A stretch of 64,000 nt of DNA from Arthrobacter sp. H-02-3 (lineage in GTDB: Bacteria > Actinomycetota > Actinomycetes > Actinomycetales > Micrococcaceae). The notes under the pieces were generated by a model. It was not told where the DNA came from, did not search any database, and was given only the letters and a program-made list of their open reading frames with translations. Shown here in pieces: positions 25,200 to 33,984 of this stretch. The stretch's first letter is position 1. Each line of letters begins with the position of its first letter. The stretch lies in assembly GCF_003097355.1 (NCBI RefSeq), contig NZ_PYUI01000024.1, positions 17,029 to 81,028 of the forward strand, read 5' to 3'. Both the position numbers and the translations under genes were made by a program.

Positions 25200-28100
25200 C
25201 TAACCGATCACTTTCTTGGTGGTCGAGTTCCAGGTAAGCCGGCCGTTTTCAAATTCCGACACCCGACCGGTGGAAATCAAATACTGGTCGCTGGTCGGAT
25301 AGCCCAACCGGCTCGTCTCCCAGCCGAGGGATGCCCATTTGGCCCGGATCACACCCTGGACATTGTGCGCCCCGGTCGCCGGCGACCAGTAGATCGACGA
25401 ACCGTTCGAACCGGAGAAGTGGTTGTACCGCCCCTTCTTGTCCGGGGTGCCCTTCTCGTCCGTGATCGGGTAGCCCAGCGCGCCGGTTTCCCAGCCCAGG
25501 GACGCCCACTTGGCCCGGATCGAACCCAGGACAAAGTGCGCCCCGGTGGCCGGCGACCAGAAGATCGAGTTTCCGCCGGCCCCGGAGAAGTGGTTGAAGC
25601 GCCCCGCGCCGTCCGCAGAACCGGTCGTGTCCGTGGTCGGATAGCCCAGGCCCGTTTCCCAGCCCAGGGACGCCCACTTGGCCCGGATCGCACCTGTGAC
25701 CGAGTGCGCCTTGGTCGTCGGTGTCCAGTAGATCGATGCCCCGCCAGCGCCCGAGAAGTGGTTGTACCGCCCCACCCCGTCCGGGGTGCCCTTCTCGTCG
25801 GTGATCGGATAGCCCAGAGCTCCTGTTTCAGCCCCCAGCGCCCTCCACTTGGCCCGGATCGCACCCAGGACATAGTGCGCCCCGGTTGTCGGCGACCAGT
25901 AGATCGAGGCGCCGCCCGAACCGGAGAAGTTGCTGTACTTCCCTGCTCCGTCCGGGGAAAGCTGCTCATCGGTCGTCGGGAAGCCCAGGATGCCCGCTGC
26001 GCCGCCGGCGGCCCTGAACCGGCTGCTGATCTCGCCGACCACCGCGTGTGCGCCGGTCTTGGGCGACCAGCAGATCATCCCTCGGAAATAGTCCTGGCAT
26101 TTCCCTCCTGCAACGTCGTATTCCAGGGTCAGCGAGCGGCCGAGGATTGACCCCGGACGTCCTGCGTTGGTCTTCCACGCGTAGGCCGCAATCGGGTCGT
26201 CGGTGCCGTTCCCGGTGAGCATCACCTTCAGCGCGCCCTGGCCGTCGTCGGCGGTGATCAGATAGTAAGTGTCCGTCGTCCCGGCCTGGCCGAAGGCCGA
26301 CGGCGTGAAGGTGACGCTCTGGTATGCGGATTCACCCGCGGGAATCTTCAGTCCCTCGGCAATGGGTGTGGTGGTCGAGAAGGCTCCCTGCGGCGCCTTC
26401 GCCTTGGTGATGGTCATGGGCACGTTGCCGGTGTTCTGTATCTGGAACGCCCGTGTGGCCGAGGTCCCGACCGGGACGTCACCGAAGTCCAGCGAGCGCG
26501 GCATTTGCAGGTGCGCCGCTCCTTCGACGGCGGTCGCGGTTACCTTGACTGTCACCTTGCCGCGGTCACTGGCGACGACGAGCGAGTCGGTGACCGGCGT
26601 CGCCGTCGTGGGACTGAACATCATGGATACGGCCACCGACGCCAGGGGCTGGATCGTCTGACCCACGGCAGGCACCGTGGCCGGGTCGACGCTGAGCTGT
26701 GCGTTGACCGGCAAGGTGACGCCGGTGATCTTGACGACGGTCGTTCCGGTATTGACGATGTTGACCGTCTGCCGGCTGACCGTCTTGGTGGGTACGTCGG
26801 TGAACTGGACCAGGGCCGGGGTCGCGCCCAGGCCCTCCTTCGTGCCGACGCCGTGGACGCCGAGGAGGTCGGTCTCGCCGTCGGCGGTTTTGACGGTGAG
26901 CGTGCCATCGGCCTGTCCCGCGACCGTGGGCGAGAAGGTCACGGGAACCGTCATGCTGGCCCCTTTGGACAGCTTCCGGGGCAGCGTGAGCGTGGTGCCG
27001 ACCTTGAACGGGGCACCGGCGGTGATGGAGTTGATCGTTACCGCCCGCGACGCCGTGATCGTCACGCTTCCGGTCACCGAGGAACCAACCTTGACCTGGC
27101 CGAGGTCGGTGTCCTTCGCCCCGACCGCTGATGTTGTCGGAGCGCCGAAGCCCAGGACGTGCCCGTCCCGGGTACCTACATACACACGGCCTTTGTCAGT
27201 GGCCACGGAGGAGAACTTGGCCCCCGTACCCAGAGGGGCACTGAACACTTCCTGGAGGTTCCCGGTGTTATCCGGGAGTGCACGGTAGGCGCGCAGTTCC
27301 GCGTCTGCCCCGGTGCCTCCGCTGACGTAGACCACCCAGACCAAGGCGGACGAGCCGTCCGTACCGGAGGACGTCACCACCGGGGAACCGGAACTGAACC
27401 CGAAGGTTCCGGCGGAGGTGCCGACGGCGGCGAGGCTGACGCCGCCGGTGGCGCCTGGCACGAGTTTGAAGGCCCGGAGATACCCGTTGCTCTCGACGAC
27501 GTAGAGGTATCCGCCGGTGCTGGTCCCGAGAAACGCGGGCTTTCCCCATACTCCGCTGTACGGACCGGCCTTGTCGAGGACGGCGTCAGTTCCCCCCGGC
27601 CCTTGCGCCATGCCGCCCAGATTGTCGCGGTCCAGCAGGTACAACTGGCCGCCTTTGCCGATTTGCGCCATCAGGTGCGGGTGCGCCGCTGTGCCGTAGC
27701 CGTCCGGTATCCCGACCGGCGCACCGGACCCCAGATCGGCGTCGTTGCGGTTCAGTTTCGCGTTGTCGGCCGGGCTGAAGAAGTCGGTGGGCTTCAGGTT
27801 GCCGTCGGTGCCGACGCGGAGCCGGACCAGCGACTCCGCCAGGGTAGTGGGAGGCTTCGTGCCCGGGCCGGCCTTCGGCGAGATGCCGTTGCCGGTGGTG
27901 AGCAGGATCTGGCCGGGGCCGTCGGACACCAGTCCGCCGCCGGACTGCCAGATGCCGCCCTCCGCGTTGGCGTTGCCGGATTCGGTCGCCCACATCGTCG
28001 TCTGCCGCCCGGCCGTCGACACACCGACGACGTAGCCGACGAACGGGGTGTAGTCGCAGTGGCTGGCGAATCCGGCGTAGACCACGCCGTTCAGGAGCAG

Positions 28101-28835
28101 CAGCCCGGGCCGCTGCATCGCGGTCATGGGGTTGAACGGGCGGGTGGGGTCGTTCGTCGGGGCGCCTTCGATGGTCACGGGAAATCCGGGCCGCTCCGCT
28201 CCTGTGACCGCGTCGAGGGAATGCATGTACCAGTGCGGGAGCTGTTTGCTTGCGCCGTCGTTTGTCTTCGCCAGCAGGAAGACGCTCTTCGTGGCAGGGT
28301 CATAGACCGGCGTCGACGTGATTCCGATATTGGGGGTGAGGTCACCGCAACTGACGGTCGACACCGGCCACGCCGGCCCGAGTTTGCGCGTCCACTTCTT
28401 CGCACCCGTGGCGCTATCCAGTCCGTAGACGGCATTGTTTTCCGTCGCGGCGATCACGGTGCCGCCGACCACAAGGGGCTGGGCGTAGACCTGCCCGTCC
28501 ACGGTCGCAGAGAACAGTTTACCGAAGTTCGATGATGCGACCGCCGACGGCGAGAGCCCTGGCTCGTCTCGATCCCAGCCTGTCCGCAGCGAATCGGTGG
28601 AGATTGTCCCGACGTCCGCAGCGGCGATCTCGCTGACGGTCAGCCCGGCCAGTGTGAGCGAGGCCGACACGAGGGCGGCCCATGCGTGTCGGGACCACGG
28701 GCGGTGCACGGACTGCTTTGCCAGGAGCCTCGCCGCCCGTTCCTTCCGGGCATGTGGCGCCTCGCCCCTTCGCCCACCACGCAGACGGCCAGCGGAATGG
28801 CCGGACAACACCGAAGGTACTGTTTGATCATGCAT
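25200..28835 (-). CDS. Giant secreted protein: beta-propeller, Ig-like and LGFP-repeat domains
   Basis: 1211 residues. A long basic n-region precedes a signal helix at about 48-73 (HAWAALVSASLTLAGLTVS, cleavage near AAA). Residues about 80-530 form a PQQ-like beta-propeller (repeated phrases such as GTVIAATENNAVYGLDSATG, GGTGADAELRAYR). About 540-900 form three Ig-like domains of the 'choice-of-anchor D' (ASPM/SPD-2/Hydin) kind (DFGDVPVGTSATRAFQIQN). Residues about 930-1200 are five LGFP modules, which tie proteins to cell-wall components in mycolate and related actinobacteria. It is probably a surface-binding protein. ATG 28835 has no good ribosome site; a GTG in SVHRPW near residue 43 is another start. 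No gene partner is evident. Confidence 0.85.
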   Translation of the reverse strand: MHDQTVPSVLSGHSAGRLRGGRRGEAPHARKERAARLLAKQSVHRPWSRHAWAALVSASLTLAGLTVSEIAAADVGTISTDSLRTGWDRDEPGLSPSAVASSNFGKLFSATVDGQVYAQPLVVGGTVIAATENNAVYGLDSATGAKKWTRKLGPAWPVSTVSCGDLTPNIGITSTPVYDPATKSVFLLAKTNDGASKQLPHWYMHSLDAVTGAERPGFPVTIEGAPTNDPTRPFNPMTAMQRPGLLLLNGVVYAGFASHCDYTPFVGYVVGVSTAGRQTTMWATESGNANAEGGIWQSGGGLVSDGPGQILLTTGNGISPKAGPGTKPPTTLAESLVRLRVGTDGNLKPTDFFSPADNAKLNRNDADLGSGAPVGIPDGYGTAAHPHLMAQIGKGGQLYLLDRDNLGGMAQGPGGTDAVLDKAGPYSGVWGKPAFLGTSTGGYLYVVESNGYLRAFKLVPGATGGVSLAAVGTSAGTFGFSSGSPVVTSSGTDGSSALVWVVYVSGGTGADAELRAYRALPDNTGNLQEVFSAPLGTGAKFSSVATDKGRVYVGTRDGHVLGFGAPTTSAVGAKDTDLGQVKVGSSVTGSVTITASRAVTINSITAGAPFKVGTTLTLPRKLSKGASMTVPVTFSPTVAGQADGTLTVKTADGETDLLGVHGVGTKEGLGATPALVQFTDVPTKTVSRQTVNIVNTGTTVVKITGVTLPVNAQLSVDPATVPAVGQTIQPLASVAVSMMFSPTTATPVTDSLVVASDRGKVTVKVTATAVEGAAHLQMPRSLDFGDVPVGTSATRAFQIQNTGNVPMTITKAKAPQGAFSTTTPIAEGLKIPAGESAYQSVTFTPSAFGQAGTTDTYYLITADDGQGALKVMLTGNGTDDPIAAYAWKTNAGRPGSILGRSLTLEYDVAGGKCQDYFRGMICWSPKTGAHAVVGEISSRFRAAGGAAGILGFPTTDEQLSPDGAGKYSNFSGSGGASIYWSPTTGAHYVLGAIRAKWRALGAETGALGYPITDEKGTPDGVGRYNHFSGAGGASIYWTPTTKAHSVTGAIRAKWASLGWETGLGYPTTDTTGSADGAGRFNHFSGAGGNSIFWSPATGAHFVLGSIRAKWASLGWETGALGYPITDEKGTPDKKGRYNHFSGSNGSSIYWSPATGAHNVQGVIRAKWASLGWETSRLGYPTSDQYLISTGRVSEFENGRLTWNSTTKKVIG
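25260..26075 (-). repeat. Five tandem LGFP modules (about 171 bp each)
   Basis: Each module reads W[ST]PxTGAHxVxGxIRAKW..LG.ETG.LGYP.TDE.G.PDG.GRYNHFSG.GG.SIY and takes 56-57 codons. At DNA level the block GCCCACTTGGCCCGGATC recurs about every 168-171 bases. Modules 2 and 4 share the same GALGYPITDEKGTPD core. Module 3 has lost one residue (ETGLGYP rather than ETGALGYP). The similarity points to recent internal duplication. Confidence 0.8.
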
Positions 28836-29142
28836 GGTTGAGACCCGTTTCTGACCACTACATTGACTTTATTAACCCAGTACTCAGGAGCCTAGAAGTC
28901 GGGCAGGAACGGCGCGCGAGTGAGGCCTACTCGACTTCCACGGGGTGACTCTTGCTTTCTTGCGGGCGCTACTTGCCCGTCGTGCGGGCCCACCCGGATG
29001 CCTACTTGCTGGGCCCGGATCCTCGCCCAACGCACGAAAGCCGCTACCTCAGTGGAAGCGGCTTTCGTCGTTTCATCATGTGCCCCGCCGATTCGGAGGT
29101 CAGGGCTAAGGTTCGCCGGCTCGGGCCGTCAATGGCGGTCGT
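28836..29142. other. Intergenic region, 307 bases, no gene recognised
   Basis: It holds promoters for the giant secreted gene (reverse) and, near its right end, a strong hairpin (next entry). I looked for a tRNA or small RNA gene: there is no T-arm (GTTCGA) motif and no cloverleaf. A stretch with partial inverted repeats (AGAAGTCGGG, CTCGACTTCC at about 28891 and 28930) could fold. The source of the hairpin's transcript is not evident. Confidence 0.5.
29035..29067 (+). terminator. Orphan rho-independent-like terminator
   Basis: A perfect 11-base stem (CGAAAGCCGCT at 29035-29045, AGCGGCTTTCG at 29057-29067, 11-base loop) is followed by TCGTCGTTT. On either strand it has no obvious gene that it ends, since the neighbours on the left read leftward and the right-hand gene ends at 29143 reading leftward. 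In the minus direction it could follow that gene at 76 bases. In the plus direction it could end a small RNA. Confidence 0.65.
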
Positions 29143-29781
29143 TCATTCGGGTGCGCTGAGGTTGACGATATGGGCGGCCACGGTCCATCCCGAGGCGGTG
29201 TAGTCGGCCACCCGGTGCGGGGCGAGGACTGTGTAGAGGGTGTCCGCGCCGTGCACATAGGCCTCGTCCGCGAGTGCCGCCACAACCGCCGGCTCAAGGC
29301 TCTTCGCGGATTCCGGCGTAAGGGTCTGCAGGCCGCCGATGACGGCCAGGCCCTGCTCGATCCTGATACGGCCGCCGGCAACGGGGTGGTCGAAAACGGA
29401 TATTTCCACGACGTCGTACCGCTCCAGGGGCGCCTGGGCCAGCTCGGCGTTCTCGGGTAATTCAGGAGCAGCGTTCATCTCAGCCGTGGGGGCAGTGAGC
29501 AGCACCGCGTGGTCTACAGGTTCCAGGCCCCGGGCTGCGGCGTAGTCCAACGCGTCCCCGGACTCCGCGGTGACCAGCGTGAGGACCGCCCCCGGATGCT
29601 CGCGGACGGTCTCTGCGGCGCGGTCCGCGTCGGTTCCGGGCCAGGCGAAGATGTACTCCGGAGGGGCCGGCTCCGTGTCCGGTGCGGTGACGATTCCGGA
29701 GCCATCCGGTGCTGAGGATTGTCCGCGGACGGCGGCCCAGGCGGCGGCCCAGAGCGGAAGGGTGTCCTGCCAGTCAGCCAT
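29143..29781 (-). CDS. Hypothetical protein (possible degenerate GNAT fold)
   Basis: 212 residues, ATG with GAAGGAG upstream. It opens MADWQDTLPLWAAAWAAVRG, then an Ala/Pro/Glu-rich part and a region reading IEQGLAVIGGLQTLTPESA, then VAALADEAYVHGADTLYTVL and APHRVADYTASGWTVAAHI, which recalls the C-terminal strand-helix pattern of GNAT acetyltransferases but without a clear acetyl-CoA loop. There is no signal peptide. I do not recognise a family with confidence. Confidence 0.65.
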   Translation of the reverse strand: MADWQDTLPLWAAAWAAVRGQSSAPDGSGIVTAPDTEPAPPEYIFAWPGTDADRAAETVREHPGAVLTLVTAESGDALDYAAARGLEPVDHAVLLTAPTAEMNAAPELPENAELAQAPLERYDVVEISVFDHPVAGGRIRIEQGLAVIGGLQTLTPESAKSLEPAVVAALADEAYVHGADTLYTVLAPHRVADYTASGWTVAAHIVNLSAPE

Positions 29782-29883
29782 GACGCGTTCTCCTTCAAAT
29801 CTGTTAGGCCGAGGATACGCTCCTGCTGTGAAGATGTCGCCGCGCGGGACTGCTGACGCAAGCGCCGCGCTGGAGGGTCTCCC

Positions 29884-30702
29884 CTACCGGTTGGTCAAAG
29901 CGTGCATGATCGCGGCGCCCCACTGGCCTCCGGTCAGCATCAGGACGCCGACGGCCGGCACGCCGAGCGCCCAGGCGACCCGGCGCCGTCGTGCCTGATC
30001 CACCAGGTCCCGGAGGGCGGCGAAATTCCGTTTGAGTTCATCAGGATTGCCGCGCGCCGTCGGCTTCGTGTGCCAGGTCCGGGGCTGCATGGCCGCGGCG
30101 GCGATACCGTGTACCTGTTCAGCGTTCAAGACGGGGTGGCGCCGCTGGAGAAAGCCCAGGAGCTGCCGTTCGCTCAGCACCATCACCTGGCGCGGCTTCT
30201 CCCTAACCGTGAGCCGCCGGGGTTCAACGATCACCACGACGCCGGTCACCTCGACTGCCGCGCCCGCTGCGGTGCTGAGGAGCTTCGAGGCCCGGGCGGC
30301 CTCGTGCGCGGCGTTGTAGAGATGGCGTTGCTTCTTTCCTGACACCATCAGGGTCTGCCCTGCCACCCAGATCGATTGATCCGCATGGTTCTTGGTGTTG
30401 AGGGTGAAGACGCCGGCCGGACCGACAAGCACGTGATCGATGTCCGACCAGTCTGAGCCGACCGGGACGGCATGCAGCACCAGCCATTCGGGCCCCAGCC
30501 CGGCCAGAATCCGTCCCACGGTAATCTCGCCCAGTGCACCCTTGTACCAGGGCCAGCTGGCGTCGTTCAACGGGCTGGCGCCGAATATCCGCCGGAGCCG
30601 CGAACGCGGCGGTACGAGCGCCTGGACTGCCAGGAGTTCCTCGATCACGGACTGCGCCGCAAATCGCTCGGTGAGCAGCGCAGGCGCGGGGTCTGCGATC
30701 AT
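29884..30702 (-). CDS. NERD-domain protein with C-terminal membrane helix
   Basis: 272 residues. Nuclease-related domain (NERD) at about residues 55-165: KGALGEITVGRILAGLGPEW, VLHAVPVGSDWSDIDHVLVG, PAGVFTLNTKNH, where the Asp/Lys positions match the restriction-like fold. The rest is helical, and a hydrophobic helix (RVAWALGVPAVGVLMLTGGQ) near the end may hold it in the membrane. NERD proteins are assumed to act on nucleic acids, but few are characterised. The gene is single and antiparallel to its right-hand neighbour. Confidence 0.8.
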   Translation of the reverse strand: MIADPAPALLTERFAAQSVIEELLAVQALVPPRSRLRRIFGASPLNDASWPWYKGALGEITVGRILAGLGPEWLVLHAVPVGSDWSDIDHVLVGPAGVFTLNTKNHADQSIWVAGQTLMVSGKKQRHLYNAAHEAARASKLLSTAAGAAVEVTGVVVIVEPRRLTVREKPRQVMVLSERQLLGFLQRRHPVLNAEQVHGIAAAAMQPRTWHTKPTARGNPDELKRNFAALRDLVDQARRRRVAWALGVPAVGVLMLTGGQWGAAIMHALTNR

Positions 30703-30870
30703 GGCTGCGGCTGTGGTGTGGGACGCATGCGAGGCAGCCTACGCGTCGATGGCCCACACCGCGAGGAGGGAGCGTCGGCGTGCCGCAATCCTTGCGGGCA
30801 TCGCGGATGACGCCCCGGTCCCAGGCAGCGCGCGTGGGGCCCTCGCCGGGTGTCGCGTTAGGCTCATCCC

Positions 30871-31566
30871 ATGGTCCCCGATCGCTACCAGGCCGAGCTT
30901 GCCAGCTCTCTTGACCGCCTCAGCACGCTCGCCCGCCAGCCGGTGGACGTGCTGGCCCGCTCCGTTCCGGCCTGCGCCGGATGGACTCTCGAGGAACTTT
31001 TCGGGCATCTCGGTTCAATTGAGCGGTGGGCTGCCGCAGTGGTTCGTGAGGGCACGTTCGTTGCGGAACCGGCCCCGCCTGTCGAAGGCGCGGCAGCCTG
31101 GTTCCTCGACGGCGTTGGACCCTTCTTCGAGACGCTCATGGCCCTTGATCCAGAGACACGGTGCTGGACTTTTGGACCACCGCCGCGCACGGCCGGGTTT
31201 TGGCTTCGACGCCAAGCCCACGAACACGCCATCCACCTCATCGACGCATGCCAGGCGCTGGGCCTGGAAAGCCCCGCTCTTGGCGAAGACTTCATGCTCG
31301 ACGGGATCGCCGAGGTCCTGACGATGTTCACCCCGCGCCAACTTCGACTGGGCCGGATGCCGCCCCCGGACAAGGCCGTAACCTTCCACGTGCCCGGGGC
31401 CGCGAGCTGGACCCTGGGCCCGGGTCCCGCCGTGGCATCAATTACGGCCCCGGCGGTTGGGATGTATCTCGGCCTCTGGGGCCGATCCAAGCTCGAGGAT
31501 ACTGCCATCATCGAAGGTGACGCCGCCGTTGCCCTTCGCGTCCTTCGGGGCCCGCTTACGCCGTGA
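30871..31566 (+). CDS. Maleylpyruvate isomerase/mycothiol S-transferase-family protein
   Basis: 231 residues. DinB-fold, TIGR03083-type: VPACAGWTLEELFGHLGSIE carries the first His ligand, and RRQAHEHAIHLIDACQALGL holds the second Glu/His ligands of the metal site. Members use mycothiol or act without a thiol in isomerisation. The C-terminal half is a compact domain. The substrate is not known, and there is no ring-cleavage gene nearby. Another DinB gene follows in the opposite direction. Confidence 0.8.
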   Translation: MVPDRYQAELASSLDRLSTLARQPVDVLARSVPACAGWTLEELFGHLGSIERWAAAVVREGTFVAEPAPPVEGAAAWFLDGVGPFFETLMALDPETRCWTFGPPPRTAGFWLRRQAHEHAIHLIDACQALGLESPALGEDFMLDGIAEVLTMFTPRQLRLGRMPPPDKAVTFHVPGAASWTLGPGPAVASITAPAVGMYLGLWGRSKLEDTAIIEGDAAVALRVLRGPLTP

Positions 31567-31582
31567 GGCCCGGAGTTCGGGC

Positions 31583-32086
31583 TTAGGCGGGATTCAAACC
31601 CCTGGCATATGCCGCCTGCCCCACGTGCTGGAGGCAGTCGGCAATCGTGCTGACCAGCCGCACCCCAAGCGTGACGGGCGGGTCCCATCGCGTATCGACG
31701 ATGCGGTCGAAGTCCTCGTCGCCGAGCGGCGTCAGGAACCCCACGGTCTGCCGGTGAACGGCGTCGTAGTAGTCGAACAACAGCTGCCGGGAAACCCGCA
31801 CCGCGTCGACCTGGCTGCTCGAATGGCCGTAGCCGGTGTCGCGTTTGGGCAGCGGAAGGTCGAATCTGCCGGCGAACCCCTGCGAGGTCCAGACCTGTTC
31901 CAGGCCTGCGGCGGAGGCGAGTTGCGCGTCTTCGACCCGGCTGAGGTGCCAGATCAGCCATGCCATCGAATTTCCGTTACCCGCCGGCCGGCGCACCAGA
32001 GTCTCGTCGTCGACGCCCTCCAGCGCGGCGGCCACGGTCTCATGGATGCGGCCGAAGGCGTCCAGCAGCAGTTCGTTGGATTTCAT
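31583..32086 (-). CDS. DinB-family metal-binding protein
   Basis: 167 residues, four-helix DinB fold: LAWLIWHLSRVED-like MAWLIWHLSRVEDAQL gives the first ligands, and VSTIADCLQHVGQAAYARGL the C-terminal His. These proteins bind a divalent metal and often use mycothiol or bacillithiol. The ATG is at 32086. Three residues of tail (NPA) end the gene, 17 bases from the converging gene. Function is unassigned. Confidence 0.78.
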   Translation of the reverse strand: MKSNELLLDAFGRIHETVAAALEGVDDETLVRRPAGNGNSMAWLIWHLSRVEDAQLASAAGLEQVWTSQGFAGRFDLPLPKRDTGYGHSSSQVDAVRVSRQLLFDYYDAVHRQTVGFLTPLGDEDFDRIVDTRWDPPVTLGVRLVSTIADCLQHVGQAAYARGLNPA

Positions 32087-32160
32087 CGAGTCCCCTCACG
32101 GTGCATCATCGCTGAGTCCCCATGCTTGCACGGAAGCCGCAGCGGTGGGTAGGGCCGGCC

Positions 32161-33972
32161 CTACGCCGAGGCGGTCACGTGGTCCGCGGGCTCCTCATCC
32201 CCCGCGGTACGCTCAGGGGCCAGGCTGCTGTCGTCTTCGTAGTGTGTCGCGTTGGCGAGGTCGCGGCCTGCGATGTAGCCGAACGTCAGGGCTGGTCCGA
32301 GGTTGATGCCGCCGGCCGGGTAATGGCCGCCCATGACGGATGCCTGGTCATTTCCGGCGACATAGAGGCCTGCAATGGGCCTTCCGGCGGTGTCCAGTAC
32401 CCGGGCGCGCGAGTCGGCGGCGAGTCCCGCGAAGGTGCCGAAGGATCCCGGCACGATCTTTACCGCGTAGAACGGCCCCTTTTCGAGCGGGCGCAGCGAC
32501 GGGTTGGGCGTGTTCTTCGGGTCCCCGCCGTAGCGGTTGAATTCGCTGGCGCCGCGGTCGAAGTCGGGGTCGACGCCCTTGCGGGCGTTCTTGTTGAAGT
32601 CTGCGACGGTCTTTGCGAGGCTTTCCGGGTCGATGCCGCAGGCAACGGCGAGTTCCTCGATGGTCCGGCCTTTCTTGAGGTAGCCGGAGCGCAGGAAGGG
32701 GAAGAGCGGCACGGGAAGCGGCTTGGCCATGCCCAGCGGGAACTTGCGCACGAACGCGGCGTCGGCGATCTGCCAGGCCTCGACGGGTTCGCCGTCCAGG
32801 GTCGCGTTGAGCATTCCCTCGACGTAGTCGTAGTAGCCGTTGGCCTCGTTCACGAACCTGCGTCCGTCCGCGCGCACGCCGATGCTGCCGGGTTTGGCGC
32901 GGTCCATGATGTGCGGGAACGTCCCGGTGCGTCCGCTGCGGTACGGGACCAGGGAGACCGGGCACCAGGCGGCCGGGGAGTTCATGTCGGTGTCGAACCT
33001 GGCGCCCACGGCCTGGGCCATGGTGATGCCGTCGCCCGTGGTCTCCTTCGGCGCCAGCGTCCAGTGCTCGCGCCCGGTGGGGGTCTTGGGGAACAGCGCG
33101 GCGCGCCGGGTGACGTCGTTCGGGAAGCCGCCGGCGGCCAGCACGACGCCGCGCGCGGCGTTGATCTGCAGCTCGCCTTCCGGTGAGCTCACCACAGCTC
33201 CGGTCACTTTGCCGGAAGCGTCCGTGATCAGGCGTTTCGCGGGGGTGGAGACGCGGATGTCCACGCCGAGGTCATCGGCGGATTTCATGAGCCGGCCGGT
33301 GAGCGCGGTGCCGTTGACCAGCTGCATGTTGCGCCGGTGGATCAGGAGATCCAGCAGGTGCAGGCCCACCCGCCAGCCGGCGTGGAAGAGTCCTTGGACG
33401 TTGCCCTGGGAGGCGGAGAGGAACTTGGTGAGGTCCGGGCCGGCCATGATGCCCATGCCCAGGAAGGAGGTCTCGTAGAGCTGGTGGCGCATCTTGGCGC
33501 GCAACTCGGGCCTGATCCGCCGGGCGTTGAACGGCTTGGGCCCCACCGAGCGGTGCCCGGTGCCGGCACCGGGCGTGCTGCCGTAGATGTCCTTGATTTT
33601 GGCGCCGGGGACAAACTGCAGGCTGGTCTTGTCGTGGAAGAAGCCGACCATGTGCGGGACGGCCTCAAGGAACGCGTCCACCTTGTCGTCGCGGTAGTTC
33701 CCGCCCAGCCGGTGGCGCAGGTAGGTGCGGAAGAGTTCGCGGTCCTCGTTGACGCCGTCGGCCTTGGCCAGCGGGTTCCCCGGGGTCCAGGCCCAGCCGC
33801 CGGACCACGAGGTGGCGCCGCCGCAGACATCGGCCTTTTCAACAACAATGACTTTCAGCCCGTGGTAGGCGGCCGTGACCGCGGCGGACAGGCCGCCGGC
33901 TCCGGAGCCCACCACCAGGACGTCACAGTCCAGGCTGGTGCGGTCATGATGGGTGTCTAGGGATGCAGGCAT
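32161..33972 (-). CDS. FAD-dependent oxidoreductase, 3-ketosteroid dehydrogenase/fumarate-reductase type
   Basis: 603 residues. FAD-binding N-terminus CDVLVVGSGAGGLSAAVTAA, then a capping domain and the C-terminal block SVMGGHYPAGGINLGPALTF typical of the KstD/UrdA/Frd flavoprotein superfamily. These enzymes desaturate or reduce a carbon-carbon bond next to a carbonyl. The length is normal. It is the last gene of an eight-gene operon, 12 bases after the aldo/keto reductase. The substrate is probably a ring compound handled by the other enzymes. It has no steroid genes around it, so the KstD name is used only for family. Confidence 0.85.
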   Translation of the reverse strand: MPASLDTHHDRTSLDCDVLVVGSGAGGLSAAVTAAYHGLKVIVVEKADVCGGATSWSGGWAWTPGNPLAKADGVNEDRELFRTYLRHRLGGNYRDDKVDAFLEAVPHMVGFFHDKTSLQFVPGAKIKDIYGSTPGAGTGHRSVGPKPFNARRIRPELRAKMRHQLYETSFLGMGIMAGPDLTKFLSASQGNVQGLFHAGWRVGLHLLDLLIHRRNMQLVNGTALTGRLMKSADDLGVDIRVSTPAKRLITDASGKVTGAVVSSPEGELQINAARGVVLAAGGFPNDVTRRAALFPKTPTGREHWTLAPKETTGDGITMAQAVGARFDTDMNSPAAWCPVSLVPYRSGRTGTFPHIMDRAKPGSIGVRADGRRFVNEANGYYDYVEGMLNATLDGEPVEAWQIADAAFVRKFPLGMAKPLPVPLFPFLRSGYLKKGRTIEELAVACGIDPESLAKTVADFNKNARKGVDPDFDRGASEFNRYGGDPKNTPNPSLRPLEKGPFYAVKIVPGSFGTFAGLAADSRARVLDTAGRPIAGLYVAGNDQASVMGGHYPAGGINLGPALTFGYIAGRDLANATHYEDDSSLAPERTAGDEEPADHVTASA

Positions 33973-33984
33973 GGTGTTTCTCTT

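Noticed and set aside
28870..29034. A tRNA gene before the 29035 terminator
   Set aside because: No T-arm sequence, no acceptor pairing and no anticodon arm could be found.
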